Positions 9,824-18,671 of a stretch of 64,000 bases of DNA are shown piece after piece. The stretch's first letter is position 1; each line of letters starts with the position of its first letter. The translations under genes were made by a program, and so were the position numbers. Under the pieces are notes generated by a model. It did not search any database. It saw nothing but the letters and a program-made list of their open reading frames with translations, and was not told the origin of the DNA. Source of the stretch: Candidatus Poribacteria bacterium (lineage in GTDB: Bacteria; Poribacteria; WGA-4E; PCPOR2b); the NCBI GenBank assembly GCA_028819845.1, contig JAPPKS010000032.1, positions 1 through 64,000 on the forward strand, in the 5' to 3' direction.

Positions 9824-10057
9824 ATGGCTGACATAACCGCACCTAATGACAAATTACGTACCGAGTACGACGAATCATTGTTGAAAAATGGGATTCGCGG
9901 GAAATATGCTCAGGAATATGCTGATGGTACGAACATTGTCCGTCTCGCACCAGATGTTGCCGCAGCTTTTCCCAATGACGAAGCTGTGAATGAGGCATTA
10001 CGATTCGTGTTAAAAGTGATGGATGACGCCAGGCATCTAAAGCGCCATTCCGATTGA
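9824..10057 (+). CDS. Small antitoxin-like protein
   Basis: A 77-residue protein. The ATG at 9824 follows AGGAGA, whereas the longer frame from 9773 has no ribosome binding site. The core YDESLLKNGIRGKYAQEYAD, followed by GTNIVRLAPDVAAAFPNDEA and VNEALRFVLKV, matches a family of short proteins found beside type II toxins in cyanobacteria and related genomes, where they are annotated as antitoxins. No toxin gene accompanies it here. Function is inferred only from that resemblance. Confidence 0.6.
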   Translation: MADITAPNDKLRTEYDESLLKNGIRGKYAQEYADGTNIVRLAPDVAAAFPNDEAVNEALRFVLKVMDDARHLKRHSD

Positions 10058-10130
10058 AAGTAGGCGTTGGAATCCTTTATCAGCCCACCCGTCCGCCGAA
10101 ACTGCACTTGGCTGCTAGGAGCAAAGGAAC

Positions 10131-10742
10131 ATGAACCCTGATATTTACGACCTAATTTTTCCAATTATGTTTGGAATTATGGCAGTCTTTTTCTTGACGA
10201 TTGGGGTTCGGGGCGTTCTGATCAAGCGGCCTTTCTTGGTCTCGAATAGATGGTGGCTGTCAATTTTGTTCGTTGTTTTTGTTCCAATAATACTGCTGAA
10301 TTTCTCAATGCTCTTACCCGCCAGTTTGTATGCTATTAATTGGGCGATCCCGCTTATACTTGGGCTTCTTCTGTTGCGGGGATGGTTTCATTACAGGGGT
10401 TACACGGTGTACGCCGTGACAGATACAACGTTTCGCGAGGGAGTGACAGCAGCTCTTGAAAAACTACAGTTGCCCTACGAAGAGAGTCTCTCCGCAATAC
10501 GGCTAACCTCTATTGAAGCGGACCTGCAAGTGTCTCCGCATTCGTGGATGGGAACCGGGATAATAAGGGTCAAACAGCGGGCGCACAAATCTGTGCTCAG
10601 AGAGGTTGTCCGTGAGATGAACGAGTATTTCCGCATTTCGTCCGTACCTAGGAATTTGATTTCCTGCGCGGTTTATTTGGGTATAGGTGTGATTGGGATA
10701 TATTTCGCATTTGACATGGCTTTCTTTCGAATCATCTTTTAA
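10131..10742 (+). CDS. Unrecognised membrane protein, tandem family copy 1
   Basis: A 203-residue protein with three hydrophobic segments near the N-terminus (about 8-28, 42-62, 68-85), a soluble middle region and one C-terminal hydrophobic segment (about 178-198). I do not recognise the family. The conserved middle, shared with the copies at 11744 and 12418, reads AVTD..FRE...AALEKLQLPYEE, then DLQV...SW.GTGII.VKQR and REVV..MNEYFR.SSVP. The soluble part probably faces the cytoplasm, since the segments flanking it are Arg/Lys-rich. ATG 10131 follows AGGAGCAAAGGAAC. Copy 1 diverges most from the other two, mainly in the membrane segments. Confidence 0.75.
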   Translation: MNPDIYDLIFPIMFGIMAVFFLTIGVRGVLIKRPFLVSNRWWLSILFVVFVPIILLNFSMLLPASLYAINWAIPLILGLLLLRGWFHYRGYTVYAVTDTTFREGVTAALEKLQLPYEESLSAIRLTSIEADLQVSPHSWMGTGIIRVKQRAHKSVLREVVREMNEYFRISSVPRNLISCAVYLGIGVIGIYFAFDMAFFRIIF

Positions 10743-11053
10743 CCGTTTTTCGATACTGAAAATCACCCATGCTGAAATTCAATCGTTGGGAACTGGGTTC
10801 CGCACTGCACAGTTGCTTCCGGTTTATCAGATCGGCAGATTAGCGAGGCAGTAGCCGTTTGCCGCCAGATGTCTGTACCAATCCCCGCTGAAGTCACAGC
10901 GGTTGGATTGGTGGAAGTCTCGCCCACCAGTTATCGTACGGTGATTTGGGTGAGTAAAAAGTCGCGATTCGGAGATCGCTCCTACGGTCTTTTTAATGAT
11001 TTTCTGCGCTTGACCCTAGAGCGCAATAAAATAATGCTAAGGAGGATGCAAAA
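10743..11053. other. Intergenic region with one hairpin module
   Basis: About 310 bp between membrane-protein copy 1 and the lipoprotein. An open frame exists at 10869-11069, but it contains the dispersed repeat CGCGATTCGGAGATCGCTCC (10963-10982) and has no ribosome binding site, so I do not call it a gene. AAGGAGG at 11039-11045 is the ribosome binding site of the lipoprotein that follows. Confidence 0.55.
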
Positions 11054-11638
11054 ATGTTTAAACAAATAGCTACGAGTATAATTTTGGGTGTTTTTGGGGT
11101 TGTCGGGATTTTTGGTGTAATCGGCTGTGATAGTTTTGAGGCGTTGATTACTGAAGTTATAGACCCTGAACCGATTGAGCCTGCAGATGATGAGTGGATT
11201 GGGACATGGGCGCTTGAAAGCTATCAGGGACTCAGTTTGCTAGAGACCCTCGCTGAATATGATGATTACGGCGATGAGGACTGGACTTTTTTAGACGCCG
11301 ACGGCTCGGTTGTAGAGGGCGGTCTTCGAGAACAGGCTATAGCAGCGTTTTGGTCTGGAGAAGGTGTTACTGGTTATGACGGCTCCATTTCTTACTCGTT
11401 TCATGAGGGTGGTATCATGGAATTAGAAATCGTCATTCGGCTGCAGTTGCAAGTGGAGGATATTCAGGGAGTGCTTGTCGGCATGGATCAGTTACCGGGC
11501 AGCTACTCTCTTGATGGCGCAAACTACACAATCGAAATATTTGATGAGGTGGAAACAGGCACATGGGAGCGGACGGAGGATTCACTTGTACTGAACCCCG
11601 ATGGGAGCGATGGCTTGACGGTTTTGAAAAAATTATAA
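11054..11638 (+). CDS. Lipoprotein, lipocalin-like
   Basis: A 194-residue predicted lipoprotein: a long hydrophobic signal segment ending in the lipobox FGVIGC (Cys at residue 25), an acidic Pro-rich linker (IDPEPIEPADDEW) and a domain opening IGTWALESYQGL. It resembles the lipoprotein at 5096 in layout and in the G-[ST]-W opening. It is unusually acidic throughout. It sits between the first and second copies of the membrane-protein family and is read in the same direction, so the set may form one envelope unit. ATG 11054 has an AAGGAGG ribosome binding site eight bases upstream. Confidence 0.7.
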   Translation: MFKQIATSIILGVFGVVGIFGVIGCDSFEALITEVIDPEPIEPADDEWIGTWALESYQGLSLLETLAEYDDYGDEDWTFLDADGSVVEGGLREQAIAAFWSGEGVTGYDGSISYSFHEGGIMELEIVIRLQLQVEDIQGVLVGMDQLPGSYSLDGANYTIEIFDEVETGTWERTEDSLVLNPDGSDGLTVLKKL

Positions 11639-11725
11639 GCGATACAGAAGTGTAGTTCTCGAAATGTGACTGACCGCAAAAAACGAACTTGGTCGGCAGG
11701 AGTAAGAGAACATGAATCTTGATTT

Positions 11726-11741
11726 CTACAGGTCTACAGGA
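11726..11741 (+). repeat. 8-bp tandem duplication (CTACAGGT CTACAGGA) in a start region
   Basis: Removing one 8-bp unit joins the ATG at 11712 to the long frame and gives an N-terminus MNLDFYRIMVSIEIPIMFG, colinear with MNLDFHEMMISIVFPIIFG of the next paralogue. With the duplication the ATG at 11712 reads ten codons and stops at TAA 11742-11744, which overlaps the ATG used by the remaining frame (TAATG). Confidence 0.85.
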
Positions 11742-11743
11742 TA

Positions 11744-12355
11744 ATGGTGTCAATTGAAATCCCAATCATGTTTGGAATTATGTCAATCTTCTTCTTGTCC
11801 ATTGGGCTTCGGGGCATCTTGACCAAACAGCCGTTCTTGATCTCAAATAGATGGTGGCTGCCGATTTTTCTCGTTGTTTTCATTCCGATGGTGTTATTGC
11901 CGCTGTCGGGGTCATCCCTACCTAGCGCTTTCAAAATCATGAGTTGGGTACACCCGCTTATGTTTGGGGTTATCCTTCTAATGGTGTGCTATCAACTCAA
12001 GGGTTACATGGCGTGGGCAGTTACAGATAAGTCGTTTCGTGAGGCGCTTGTAGCGGCGCTTGAGAAACTACAGTTGCCCTACGAAGAGAGACTTTCCGTA
12101 ATACGGCTTACAACAATTGATGCGGACTTGCAGGTAGCTATTCAATCGTGGACGGGAACGGGCATTATCAAGGTCAAACAGCGTGAATACCATTCGGTGC
12201 TCCGAGAGGTTGTCAATGAGATGAACGAATACTTCCGCACCTCGTCCGTACCTACAAAAATGATTTCCTGTTTTTATTGTTTGGTTATGGGTGGAATTAT
12301 GGTAGTCTTCGCTATTGGCATGTTCTTCTTTCGAAATATCTTCGTAACCGTATGA
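11744..12355 (+). CDS. Unrecognised membrane protein, tandem family copy 2
   Basis: A 203-residue paralogue of the proteins at 10131 and 12418, with the same three N-terminal hydrophobic segments, soluble middle and C-terminal hydrophobic segment. It is closest to copy 3: blocks such as KMISC and SWTGTGIIKVKQRE differ by few residues. The original start was almost certainly ATG 11712, which follows AGGAGTAAGAGAAC exactly as in copy 1, but an 8-bp duplication has thrown it out of frame. The remaining frame starts at ATG 11744, which overlaps the stop of the ten-codon leader (TAATG). Reinitiation could still give a protein shortened by about eleven residues at its N-terminus. It may be on the way to becoming a pseudogene. 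Confidence 0.7.
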   Translation: MVSIEIPIMFGIMSIFFLSIGLRGILTKQPFLISNRWWLPIFLVVFIPMVLLPLSGSSLPSAFKIMSWVHPLMFGVILLMVCYQLKGYMAWAVTDKSFREALVAALEKLQLPYEERLSVIRLTTIDADLQVAIQSWTGTGIIKVKQREYHSVLREVVNEMNEYFRTSSVPTKMISCFYCLVMGGIMVVFAIGMFFFRNIFVTV

Positions 12356-12417
12356 TGTCGAGAGGGTTCCGTTTGAAATAATGTGTTTAGCGTTTTGGGG
12401 AAGGGTGGAGAAACAAA

Positions 12418-13056
12418 ATGAATCTTGATTTCCATGAGATGATGATTTCAATCGTATTTCCAATTATATTTGGGTTTACGGCAATCTACTTCTTGACGGT
12501 TGGGCTTCGAGGCATCTTGACCAAGCAGCCTTTTTTGGTCTCAAATAGATGGGTGCTTTCAATGATGTTTGTTGTTTTAATCCCGATGATCTTATTAAAT
12601 GTCTCGTCATCGTTATCATTACCCGGCAGTTTCAATGTCATGAATTGGGTAACCCTACTTATACTTTTAGTTGTTCTCCTAATGATGTGGTATCAATTAA
12701 AGGGTTACACGGCGTACGCGGTAACAGATGCATCGTTTCGAGAGGCGCTATTAGCGGCGCTTGAAAAACTACAACTACCCTATGAAGAGAGTCTTTCCGT
12801 AATACGGCTTACAACAGTTGACGTGGACTTGCAGGTAGCTATTCAGTCGTGGATGGGAACGGGCATTATCAAGGTCAAACAGCGTGGATACAATTCGGTT
12901 TTCAGAGAGGTTGTCAATGCGATGAACGAGTATTTCCGCAACTCGTCTGTACCTACGAAAATGATTTCCTGTGTTTTTTATTTGGTCACGGGAGGTATTA
13001 TGGTTGCCTTCGCAATTGGCATGTTCTTCATTGGAAGGAATTTTGGTACCATTTGA
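12418..13056 (+). CDS. Unrecognised membrane protein, tandem family copy 3
   Basis: A 212-residue member of the same family, with an intact start at ATG 12418 behind GGGTGGAGAAACAAA. Hydrophobic segments lie at about 10-33, 45-65, 75-92 and near the C-terminus. The conserved soluble core (residues about 95-175) contains FREALLAALEKLQLPYEESL and SWMGTGIIKVKQRG. The core has no recognised catalytic motif. It may be a small ligand- or partner-binding domain held at the membrane. Only 62 bp separate it from copy 2. Confidence 0.75.
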   Translation: MNLDFHEMMISIVFPIIFGFTAIYFLTVGLRGILTKQPFLVSNRWVLSMMFVVLIPMILLNVSSSLSLPGSFNVMNWVTLLILLVVLLMMWYQLKGYTAYAVTDASFREALLAALEKLQLPYEESLSVIRLTTVDVDLQVAIQSWMGTGIIKVKQRGYNSVFREVVNAMNEYFRNSSVPTKMISCVFYLVTGGIMVAFAIGMFFIGRNFGTI

Positions 13057-13187
13057 TGCCGGGACGCATGCATTTTTGACAATGTGTTCAATTAAATCCG
13101 GATGTGGGTTGCTTTGTAGGTCCTGTATGGGTCTGCTGTTATCCAAAAGGTTGTTGTTTGTTATTGAGTGAGGGCGCTTAGGGATTT

Positions 13188-13973
13188 TTGTGCAAGATGG
13201 AAAAGATGGATGGACTCAGAATTGGCGGCAGCGACTATCAATCCCGGTTAATTATGGGGACTTCGGGATATCCGAATTTCGATGTGATGCTTCGCGCGCT
13301 CGAAATGGCGGGTGTAGAGATGGCCACAGTTGCTCTCCGCCGGGTGACCCTATCGGGCGCCGAAGAGAATTTGTTCAATATGCTGCAAACACGTGGATAC
13401 ACTATCCTGCCGAACACGGCGGGCTGTTATACGGCGAAGGAGGCGATACTGACGGCTCAATTGGCACGAGAAGCACTCGGAACCGAACTCATCAAGTTGG
13501 AAGTCATCGGCGATGATGCGACGCTGTTTCCCGACGTTGAACAGTTGCTATCCGCAGCGGGGACGTTAGTCAAAGACGGGTTCACGGTGCTGCCGTATTG
13601 TAACGACGATCCAATCACCTGCAAGAAGCTAGAGGATTTGGGGTGCGCGGCTGTCATGCCGTTGGGGGCGCCTATTGGTTCAGGCATGGGGATTCGGAAT
13701 CCTTACAACATCGAAATCATTCGCGATAGTGTCAGTCTGCCTCTCATCGTTGATGCCGGAGTGGGAACTGCCTCTGATGCAACCGTTGCGATGGAGCTTG
13801 GTTGCGACGGTGTTTTGCTCAATACTGCGGTAGCTAAGGCGCGCCAGCCTGTGATGATGGCGGAAGCTATGCGCAAAGCGATTGAGGCTGGACGCCTAGC
13901 GTTTTTAGCTGGACGCATCCCGAAAAAACTGTATGCGACAGCATCAAGTTCTTGGGAAGGCATGATTAGGTGA
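13188..13973 (+). CDS. thiG: Thiazole synthase ThiG
   Basis: ThiG forms the thiazole ring of thiamin from 1-deoxyxylulose 5-phosphate, dehydroglycine (or iminoglycine) and the thiocarboxylate of ThiS. The protein is a full-length TIM barrel of about 258 residues. Family blocks are present: [35 protein letters not shown], the Schiff-base lysine in [30 protein letters not shown] and [11 protein letters not shown]. The true start is probably ATG 13197 or 13206; no clear ribosome binding site is visible. No thiS, thiF, thiC or thiE lies nearby, so it is separated from its pathway. It ends in a GTGA overlap with the next gene, which suggests coupled translation with an apparently unrelated secreted protein. 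Confidence 0.93.
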   Translation: MCKMEKMDGLRIGGSDYQSRLIMGTSGYPNFDVMLRALEMAGVEMATVALRRVTLSGAEENLFNMLQTRGYTILPNTAGCYTAKEAILTAQLAREALGTELIKLEVIGDDATLFPDVEQLLSAAGTLVKDGFTVLPYCNDDPITCKKLEDLGCAAVMPLGAPIGSGMGIRNPYNIEIIRDSVSLPLIVDAGVGTASDATVAMELGCDGVLLNTAVAKARQPVMMAEAMRKAIEAGRLAFLAGRIPKKLYATASSSWEGMIR

Positions 13974-16375
13974 ACGAGATGACTTTTCGCTTAAAGGTAT
14001 TGGCAATAATTAGCATTTTTGGATTTACGGCATCGAGTGTTGAAGCGCAAGCTCCCGATCCAGAGTTGTTCAGCGCAATTCGGGAGGCTCGAAAATATAT
14101 TAACCTCAAAACGAGTTATAATCCGTCCGAGCTTCAAGAGTGCTTCACGGACAGCTTGAATATTCTTGCTGCAAATTGGCATCACCTTCCAGTAATCTAT
14201 CAGAGGGAATTTCAGGGCATATTCCTTCGACCCGGTGCGCCGGGAAGCCTCTTTGGATCTGTGTATCTACCCAACAAGTATGACACACCGCACTTCCGGC
14301 TCCACTACACCACGGTTGGCCACCATGCACCTCCGCCCAACGACTTCAATCCGATGAACGGAGTTCCCGATTACGTGGATATCTGCGCCGATGCGCTAGA
14401 ACGATCTTACCATGTTCAGATAGAATTAATGGGTTATAAAGCGCCGCTTGACGATTTTTGGGTTAAGGTAAATGGAGGCAACCATAAATACGACGTATAC
14501 CTGTTTATGTTCCCTGCACTGGGTATAACTGTCAGCAGCAGCAGCTATGGACGTGTATTGTCGACGGTCGTAACTACGGCTCCATGGTTCGGAATCAACT
14601 CTCGCATGCACCTGTATTTCGGGAAGTCGGAAGCCGTTCGGTTTATTGAAACGACGTGCGCACATGAATTTTTCCACGGCGTGCAGTATGCCTATAACGC
14701 GCTGATGCCGACATGGTTTATGGAGGCGTCTGCGACGTGGTCGGAGTCAAAGGTGTACGACGGCGGTTTGATTGACGATCTTGATGACATTGCAGACCCT
14801 GACGAGATTGGCGAGACTAACGCTTACAACTACTATTCTGGACAGTTGCGCCGTTGGTTTCTTCAGCCGGACATTGCGCTCAGAAATCGTGTCGGCGACC
14901 ATGAGTACGGTTCGGTGATATTCGTATTTTACATGGCGGAGCGGTTCGGCGTCGATATTGTCAGGCAATTTTACGGCGGCGCCACCGAAGGCTCATACCG
15001 CGAGTACGGCAACTTTGAAGGTGTCTTCCGGAATTATGGAACGACGCTTGTTGAAGCATTTAAGACGTTCACCGAATGGAATTACTTCACTTACAATCGA
15101 GACGACGGGGAGCACTACTTCAACGGCCATCGGTTCCCGCCAGTGGCTATCCATCCCAGCGATGTGCATCAGCGCTACCCGGTTCGCATTGATTTCGATT
15201 CGGAATCTATGCCCGAACCGTTTTCAGCGCGCTATATAGTTTTCGAGCCGGATGGCGTGATCGACGAATTTGCCATCAAGGTTGATGGCGCGGATCTCGC
15301 TCCAATGGACATGAACGAACTCTCTGCGGGAGACCGTGACGCCATTCAAGGAGAGTTGGATCGGCATGAAGTTACTGGGTTGCGCGGCTGGGGGGCGAAA
15401 TTCGCCGTAGAAAAGCGGGATGGGACAACAGAAGTTCGCGAGGCATTGATGTATCATCGATCCCAGGAAGCCCAAATCACGTTCAATGATTTTGGGGGTG
15501 AGATTCAAAAGGTCACGTTAATCCTAATCAATGTTCGTCCGGATGTTGAACGCGTCGTAGTTGAAGGCGGCCGGTCTGTATCCGGACGATTTATTTCAGC
15601 GGCGTTTGGCGGGTCGGTGAGTTACATAGCAGGCCGTCCGCCCGTGGGAGTATTATCTACTCCCTCGGTGTCACAGGGCAGCGAGGGCGGGGTATTAGTT
15701 CAATGGACGCTTGAAGATTTGAGCGGTATTCGAGAGGTCGCTATAGTCCGCAAACGGTATACATCCATATATGACACTGACAGCCCACGACCATTCCAGA
15801 ATGCGGCGGAAGTCCTTGTTGCCGCGGATCGAGACGGCAACGGCATCCCTGAAGGGGATATCAATATTATTGGGCGCGTCAATGCGACTGACACCAGTTT
15901 TGAAGACGTAACCATATTTCAAGACATTAATGTCGAAGATTCTCGTTTTGATCCACAGAATATACGTTATTTTTACGCCGTAGTTCCGGTCAACGCCGTT
16001 GGCCTCATGGGAAGGCCGGGCATTGATGCGCAGGGTATCACGCCTGCCTTCACTCCGCTGAATACCTCTGCTGCGCCGCCGCTGCACACGCGCTTGATGC
16101 AAAGTTACCCTAACCCCTTCAATCCAGACGTTTGGATTCCTTACGAATTGGCAGAGGACTCACCTGTTTCGATTGAAATCTACGATATCTCTGGCCGTTT
16201 AGTTCGCACGCTAAATCTCGGTGTGAAAGTGCGGGGACGGTATATCAAGCAGGGAGAGGCTGCACATTGGGATGGGCGCACGAATACGGGCGTTCGCGCT
16301 GCGAGCAGCGTATACTTCTATAGTTTAAGAACGGGTGATTCCGTTGATACGCAGAAAATGTTCATCATGAAGTAG
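13970..16375 (+). CDS. Secreted HExxH putative metalloprotease with C-terminal sorting-type Ig domain
   Basis: An 801-residue exported protein. It has a signal peptide (cleavage near SSVEAQA, residue 27), an N-terminal domain, and a zinc-protease-like core with HEFFH at residues 232-236 and WFMEASATW at 249-257. The Glu at 252 could be the third zinc ligand, as in gluzincins, although the spacing is short. It resembles MXAN_6640-type putative metalloproteases. A fibronectin/Ig-like part follows (about 560-690). The final 90 residues are a FlgD-like Ig domain opening [18 protein letters not shown] and ending MFIMK, the kind used as a secretion or anchoring tail in FCB-group bacteria. The start is GTG 13970, overlapping the thiG stop, or ATG 13979. 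Confidence 0.8.
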   Translation: MNEMTFRLKVLAIISIFGFTASSVEAQAPDPELFSAIREARKYINLKTSYNPSELQECFTDSLNILAANWHHLPVIYQREFQGIFLRPGAPGSLFGSVYLPNKYDTPHFRLHYTTVGHHAPPPNDFNPMNGVPDYVDICADALERSYHVQIELMGYKAPLDDFWVKVNGGNHKYDVYLFMFPALGITVSSSSYGRVLSTVVTTAPWFGINSRMHLYFGKSEAVRFIETTCAHEFFHGVQYAYNALMPTWFMEASATWSESKVYDGGLIDDLDDIADPDEIGETNAYNYYSGQLRRWFLQPDIALRNRVGDHEYGSVIFVFYMAERFGVDIVRQFYGGATEGSYREYGNFEGVFRNYGTTLVEAFKTFTEWNYFTYNRDDGEHYFNGHRFPPVAIHPSDVHQRYPVRIDFDSESMPEPFSARYIVFEPDGVIDEFAIKVDGADLAPMDMNELSAGDRDAIQGELDRHEVTGLRGWGAKFAVEKRDGTTEVREALMYHRSQEAQITFNDFGGEIQKVTLILINVRPDVERVVVEGGRSVSGRFISAAFGGSVSYIAGRPPVGVLSTPSVSQGSEGGVLVQWTLEDLSGIREVAIVRKRYTSIYDTDSPRPFQNAAEVLVAADRDGNGIPEGDINIIGRVNATDTSFEDVTIFQDINVEDSRFDPQNIRYFYAVVPVNAVGLMGRPGIDAQGITPAFTPLNTSAAPPLHTRLMQSYPNPFNPDVWIPYELAEDSPVSIEIYDISGRLVRTLNLGVKVRGRYIKQGEAAHWDGRTNTGVRAASSVYFYSLRTGDSVDTQKMFIMK

Positions 16376-16400
16376 GCGCGGAATTTTAACCTGAAAGGAT

Positions 16401-16476
16401 AAGCGGGAATTGGAATTTCCGCCTGCTCTGGGCACGGTATCCGGATAGGGAGTCTGGAATCGGAATTCCCACCTAC
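16401..16476. repeat. Pair of dispersed hairpin modules
   Basis: Two related inverted repeats lie side by side: CGGGAATTGGAATTTCCG at 16404-16421 and TGGAATCGGAATTCCCA near 16455-16471, the second followed by CCTACA. They belong to the same modular family as the hairpins in the 321-bp array. They lie between the metalloprotease and the next lipoprotein gene and may act as transcription or mRNA-stability elements. Confidence 0.6.
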
Positions 16477-16526
16477 ATGGTTGCAAATCGGGGATTGGTC
16501 TCGTTCAAACCAAGGGATGCTTTTAG

Positions 16527-17420
16527 ATGGCAAGGTTTACAATAATTTTACTCTTTTTAATGCGCCGGTTTGTAGTCTTGGGTTGCCTGCTGGTATTCAT
16601 GCTCGGGTGCGGTGAAGAAGGGTTAATAGACCCGCACGGCGATGTGGAGGATGCTCCGCCTTTCGACGAAGGGCTACATGCGGTGGATTTTCCCACAAAC
16701 AACGGGTCTGCTTGGAGCTATGTGAATGTGGAAACCGGTCAGGAATACACGTTGAGAATTGAGAATACCCGAGAGGTTGAAGGATTGACCCACCGGCAGA
16801 TGACTATCAGCGAGATAGAAATTCCCGGAGATCCTGACAGTGTCAACCGAGAAGCGGTCGATCACCTTTCCGCAAACGCCGTCTACTTTTTTCAGTCCGA
16901 TTTTCGGATTGTAGAACCGAACTTTGTGATTGCAACGTACTTTTTAAAGACATCACAAGCTCAGATTGAATCGGCTTTTGATGTTGCCAATCCTTCAAGG
17001 GTTTTCCACCTGAAACACTTTTCCCCCTATCGGTTCTGGGATTTTCCGTTGAAGAAAGGCAATTCGTGGACTGTGGTTGAGAAGACGACTGAACCGACCG
17101 TCGAGGTTATTCGCCGTGTTCTTGATGAAGGCGTTCCGGTGGCAGTTCCCGACGGCAACTACGATGCGTACCTAGTTGAGGAGGAGATTGTAGGTTTGTC
17201 GGAGGAGACGACTGTAAAACTATCTAATGCTGATCCGCCGGAATTGGAAGCTGCCAGATATGAGCCGGCAAAATACTGGGTGGTTCCCAATGTGGGTGTT
17301 GTCAAATACCAATACAACCAGATGATTCCGGTAACCGTAAATCAAGAACGGATGTACCTGCTCAGATTTTTTGCTTTTGAGCTGAAAGAGAAAGAACTCG
17401 TTGCGGCGGAAACGCCCTAA
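16527..17420 (+). CDS. Lipoprotein of unknown function
   Basis: A 297-residue predicted lipoprotein with the lipobox LVFMLGC (Cys at residue 28). The mature part is Asp/Glu-rich and beta-rich, beginning with DFPTNNGSAWSYVN and including HFSPYRFWDFPLKKGNSWTV. The repeated W-x-Y/W pattern after NGSxW suggests two similar beta-domains. ATG 16527 gives an N-terminal extension of 11 residues before a second ATG at 16560 (MRRFVVLGCLL), which gives a more typical signal peptide. The protein family is not recognised. It lies 150 bp behind the metalloprotease and may be its accessory lipoprotein, but nothing in the sequence proves that. Confidence 0.7.
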   Translation: MARFTIILLFLMRRFVVLGCLLVFMLGCGEEGLIDPHGDVEDAPPFDEGLHAVDFPTNNGSAWSYVNVETGQEYTLRIENTREVEGLTHRQMTISEIEIPGDPDSVNREAVDHLSANAVYFFQSDFRIVEPNFVIATYFLKTSQAQIESAFDVANPSRVFHLKHFSPYRFWDFPLKKGNSWTVVEKTTEPTVEVIRRVLDEGVPVAVPDGNYDAYLVEEEIVGLSEETTVKLSNADPPELEAARYEPAKYWVVPNVGVVKYQYNQMIPVTVNQERMYLLRFFAFELKEKELVAAETP

Positions 17421-17432
17421 TTCTGTGGCACT

Positions 17433-17672
17433 TTAATCCCCTCGCACAAACTTGATATCTGGTCCTCGGGGTTCAGCCTGGAATTTGGGGTCATCGTGCT
17501 GACACTGTACGCAGCGAATCGATCCAACCCGTGCGCGCTCCATTCGGGGCGCGAGTTTGCCTAGCTTAAAGGTTATGCTTGCAATGTCATCCGCCGGAAT
17601 ACCTTTGCGGCATGTACCGCAAGGAACGGGCTTCCCCGCCTTGACTTTCGCTAAGAGTTCAGATGCCGTGAT
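17433..17672 (-). CDS. Small two-CxxC protein with an apparent ATC start
   Basis: A 79-residue frame on the minus strand. It has no ATG, GTG or TTG near its beginning, but AAGGAG (17680-17685) lies seven bases before an ATC codon at 17672-17670. Reading from there gives (M)TASELLAKVKAGKPVPCG, then TCRKGIPADDIASITFKLGK and LAPRMERARVGSIRCVQCQH. An in-frame TGA lies just upstream of that ribosome binding site. The CGTC and CVQC pairs look like a zinc ribbon or small metal-binding domain. It lies 28 bp behind the HpcH/HpaI aldolase gene on the same strand. Either the gene uses an unusual AUC start or a point change has destroyed an ATG. Confidence 0.5.
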   Translation of the reverse strand: MTASELLAKVKAGKPVPCGTCRKGIPADDIASITFKLGKLAPRMERARVGSIRCVQCQHDDPKFQAEPRGPDIKFVRGD

Positions 17673-17699
17673 GTTGGTGCTCCTTCAGTGTGCGCCGAT

Positions 17700-18533
17700 T
17701 TAGCTGTTGACCGGTGGGTTGATGCCCCGATTCCTACCCGAATAGTCTTGAAATTTCTGATGCTCTTCGGCAAATTTGCAGGTCAGCAAAAAAGCGTCGT
17801 TGCCACAAGCAATCAATTGAACGCCCGCATCAGCCCACCGTTTGCCACTCTCAAAATCGTTTACGTAGCTTCCGAGAATAACGTCGTAGGATTTTGCTTT
17901 GGCAATGACACTCTCAATGCTGGCGACGACTAGCGGGTGATCGAGCTGCCCCGATACGCCTAATGAAGTTGATAGATCGTAGGGGCCTATAAAGATAGCG
18001 TCTAATCCGCCGCTATCGAGGATTTCATCAATATTTTCGACGGCTTTCGCGGTTTCAATCTGCCCGATAATAAAAATCTCTTCATTTGCCTGTTTCGTAT
18101 ATTTGACACCGTCTAACTTGCGAAAATCCCCATAATCGGTGTGCGCGATGCCAAATGCTACGCCTCGGTCACCTTCCGGCGCATATTTTGCCCATGCGGT
18201 GATTTTTTCAACATCTTTGCGTGATTCTATGCGCGGCACCATCAGCCCTGAAGCACCTGCATCAAGAGCTCGAGAGATAAAATGGCGTTCCAACGCTGGC
18301 GGCCGTACAATGCTGGGCAAATCGGACCCTCTAGCAGCTCTGATGATGCGTCCGACGGTTTCTATTGTGAAAGTGGTGTGTTCCATACATACAACGATAA
18401 AATCGGCGCCGGCGCTTGCCAAGAGCGTTGCGATCGATGATACCGAAAATTCCATTACAAAGGTTCCAATTAAAATTTCTCCTTTGCGTAAAGTCGATTT
18501 TATTTGATTTGCTCTCATTTCTGAGTTTCTCAT
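17700..18533 (-). CDS. HpcH/HpaI-family aldolase
   Basis: A 277-residue metal-dependent class II pyruvate aldolase of the HpcH/HpaI/citrate-lyase-beta family, which cleaves or forms 2-keto-3-deoxy acids. Family motifs include CMEHTTF near residue 48 (the base/metal region), PSIVRPP, DAGASGLMVPRIES, IIGQIETAKAVENID (the metal-binding Glu) and GLDAIFIGPYDLSTSLG. The frame contains two possible starts, 18533 and 18518 (MRANQIKST); the second fits the family better. In canonical members the first motif is usually DxEH; here it reads C-M-E-H, one visible change. The substrate is not predictable. It precedes the small CxxC protein, probably in the same transcript. Confidence 0.88.
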   Translation of the reverse strand: MRNSEMRANQIKSTLRKGEILIGTFVMEFSVSSIATLLASAGADFIVVCMEHTTFTIETVGRIIRAARGSDLPSIVRPPALERHFISRALDAGASGLMVPRIESRKDVEKITAWAKYAPEGDRGVAFGIAHTDYGDFRKLDGVKYTKQANEEIFIIGQIETAKAVENIDEILDSGGLDAIFIGPYDLSTSLGVSGQLDHPLVVASIESVIAKAKSYDVILGSYVNDFESGKRWADAGVQLIACGNDAFLLTCKFAEEHQKFQDYSGRNRGINPPVNS

Positions 18534-18671
18534 GCCAAGATGTAACGGATGGATTGATGTTTACGCTGAATTTCGCTCATTGCAAAGCGTTGGGATGAAT
18601 TTACTGCCGGGTTGCGCATAGCGGATGGATTATTTCCCGAGGAGGTGCGGTGCGCAAATCATTAAGTGAGA

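Noticed and set aside
10869-11069. 66-codon frame before the lipoprotein
   Set aside because: Contains a dispersed hairpin module, has no ribosome binding site and no protein-like pattern.
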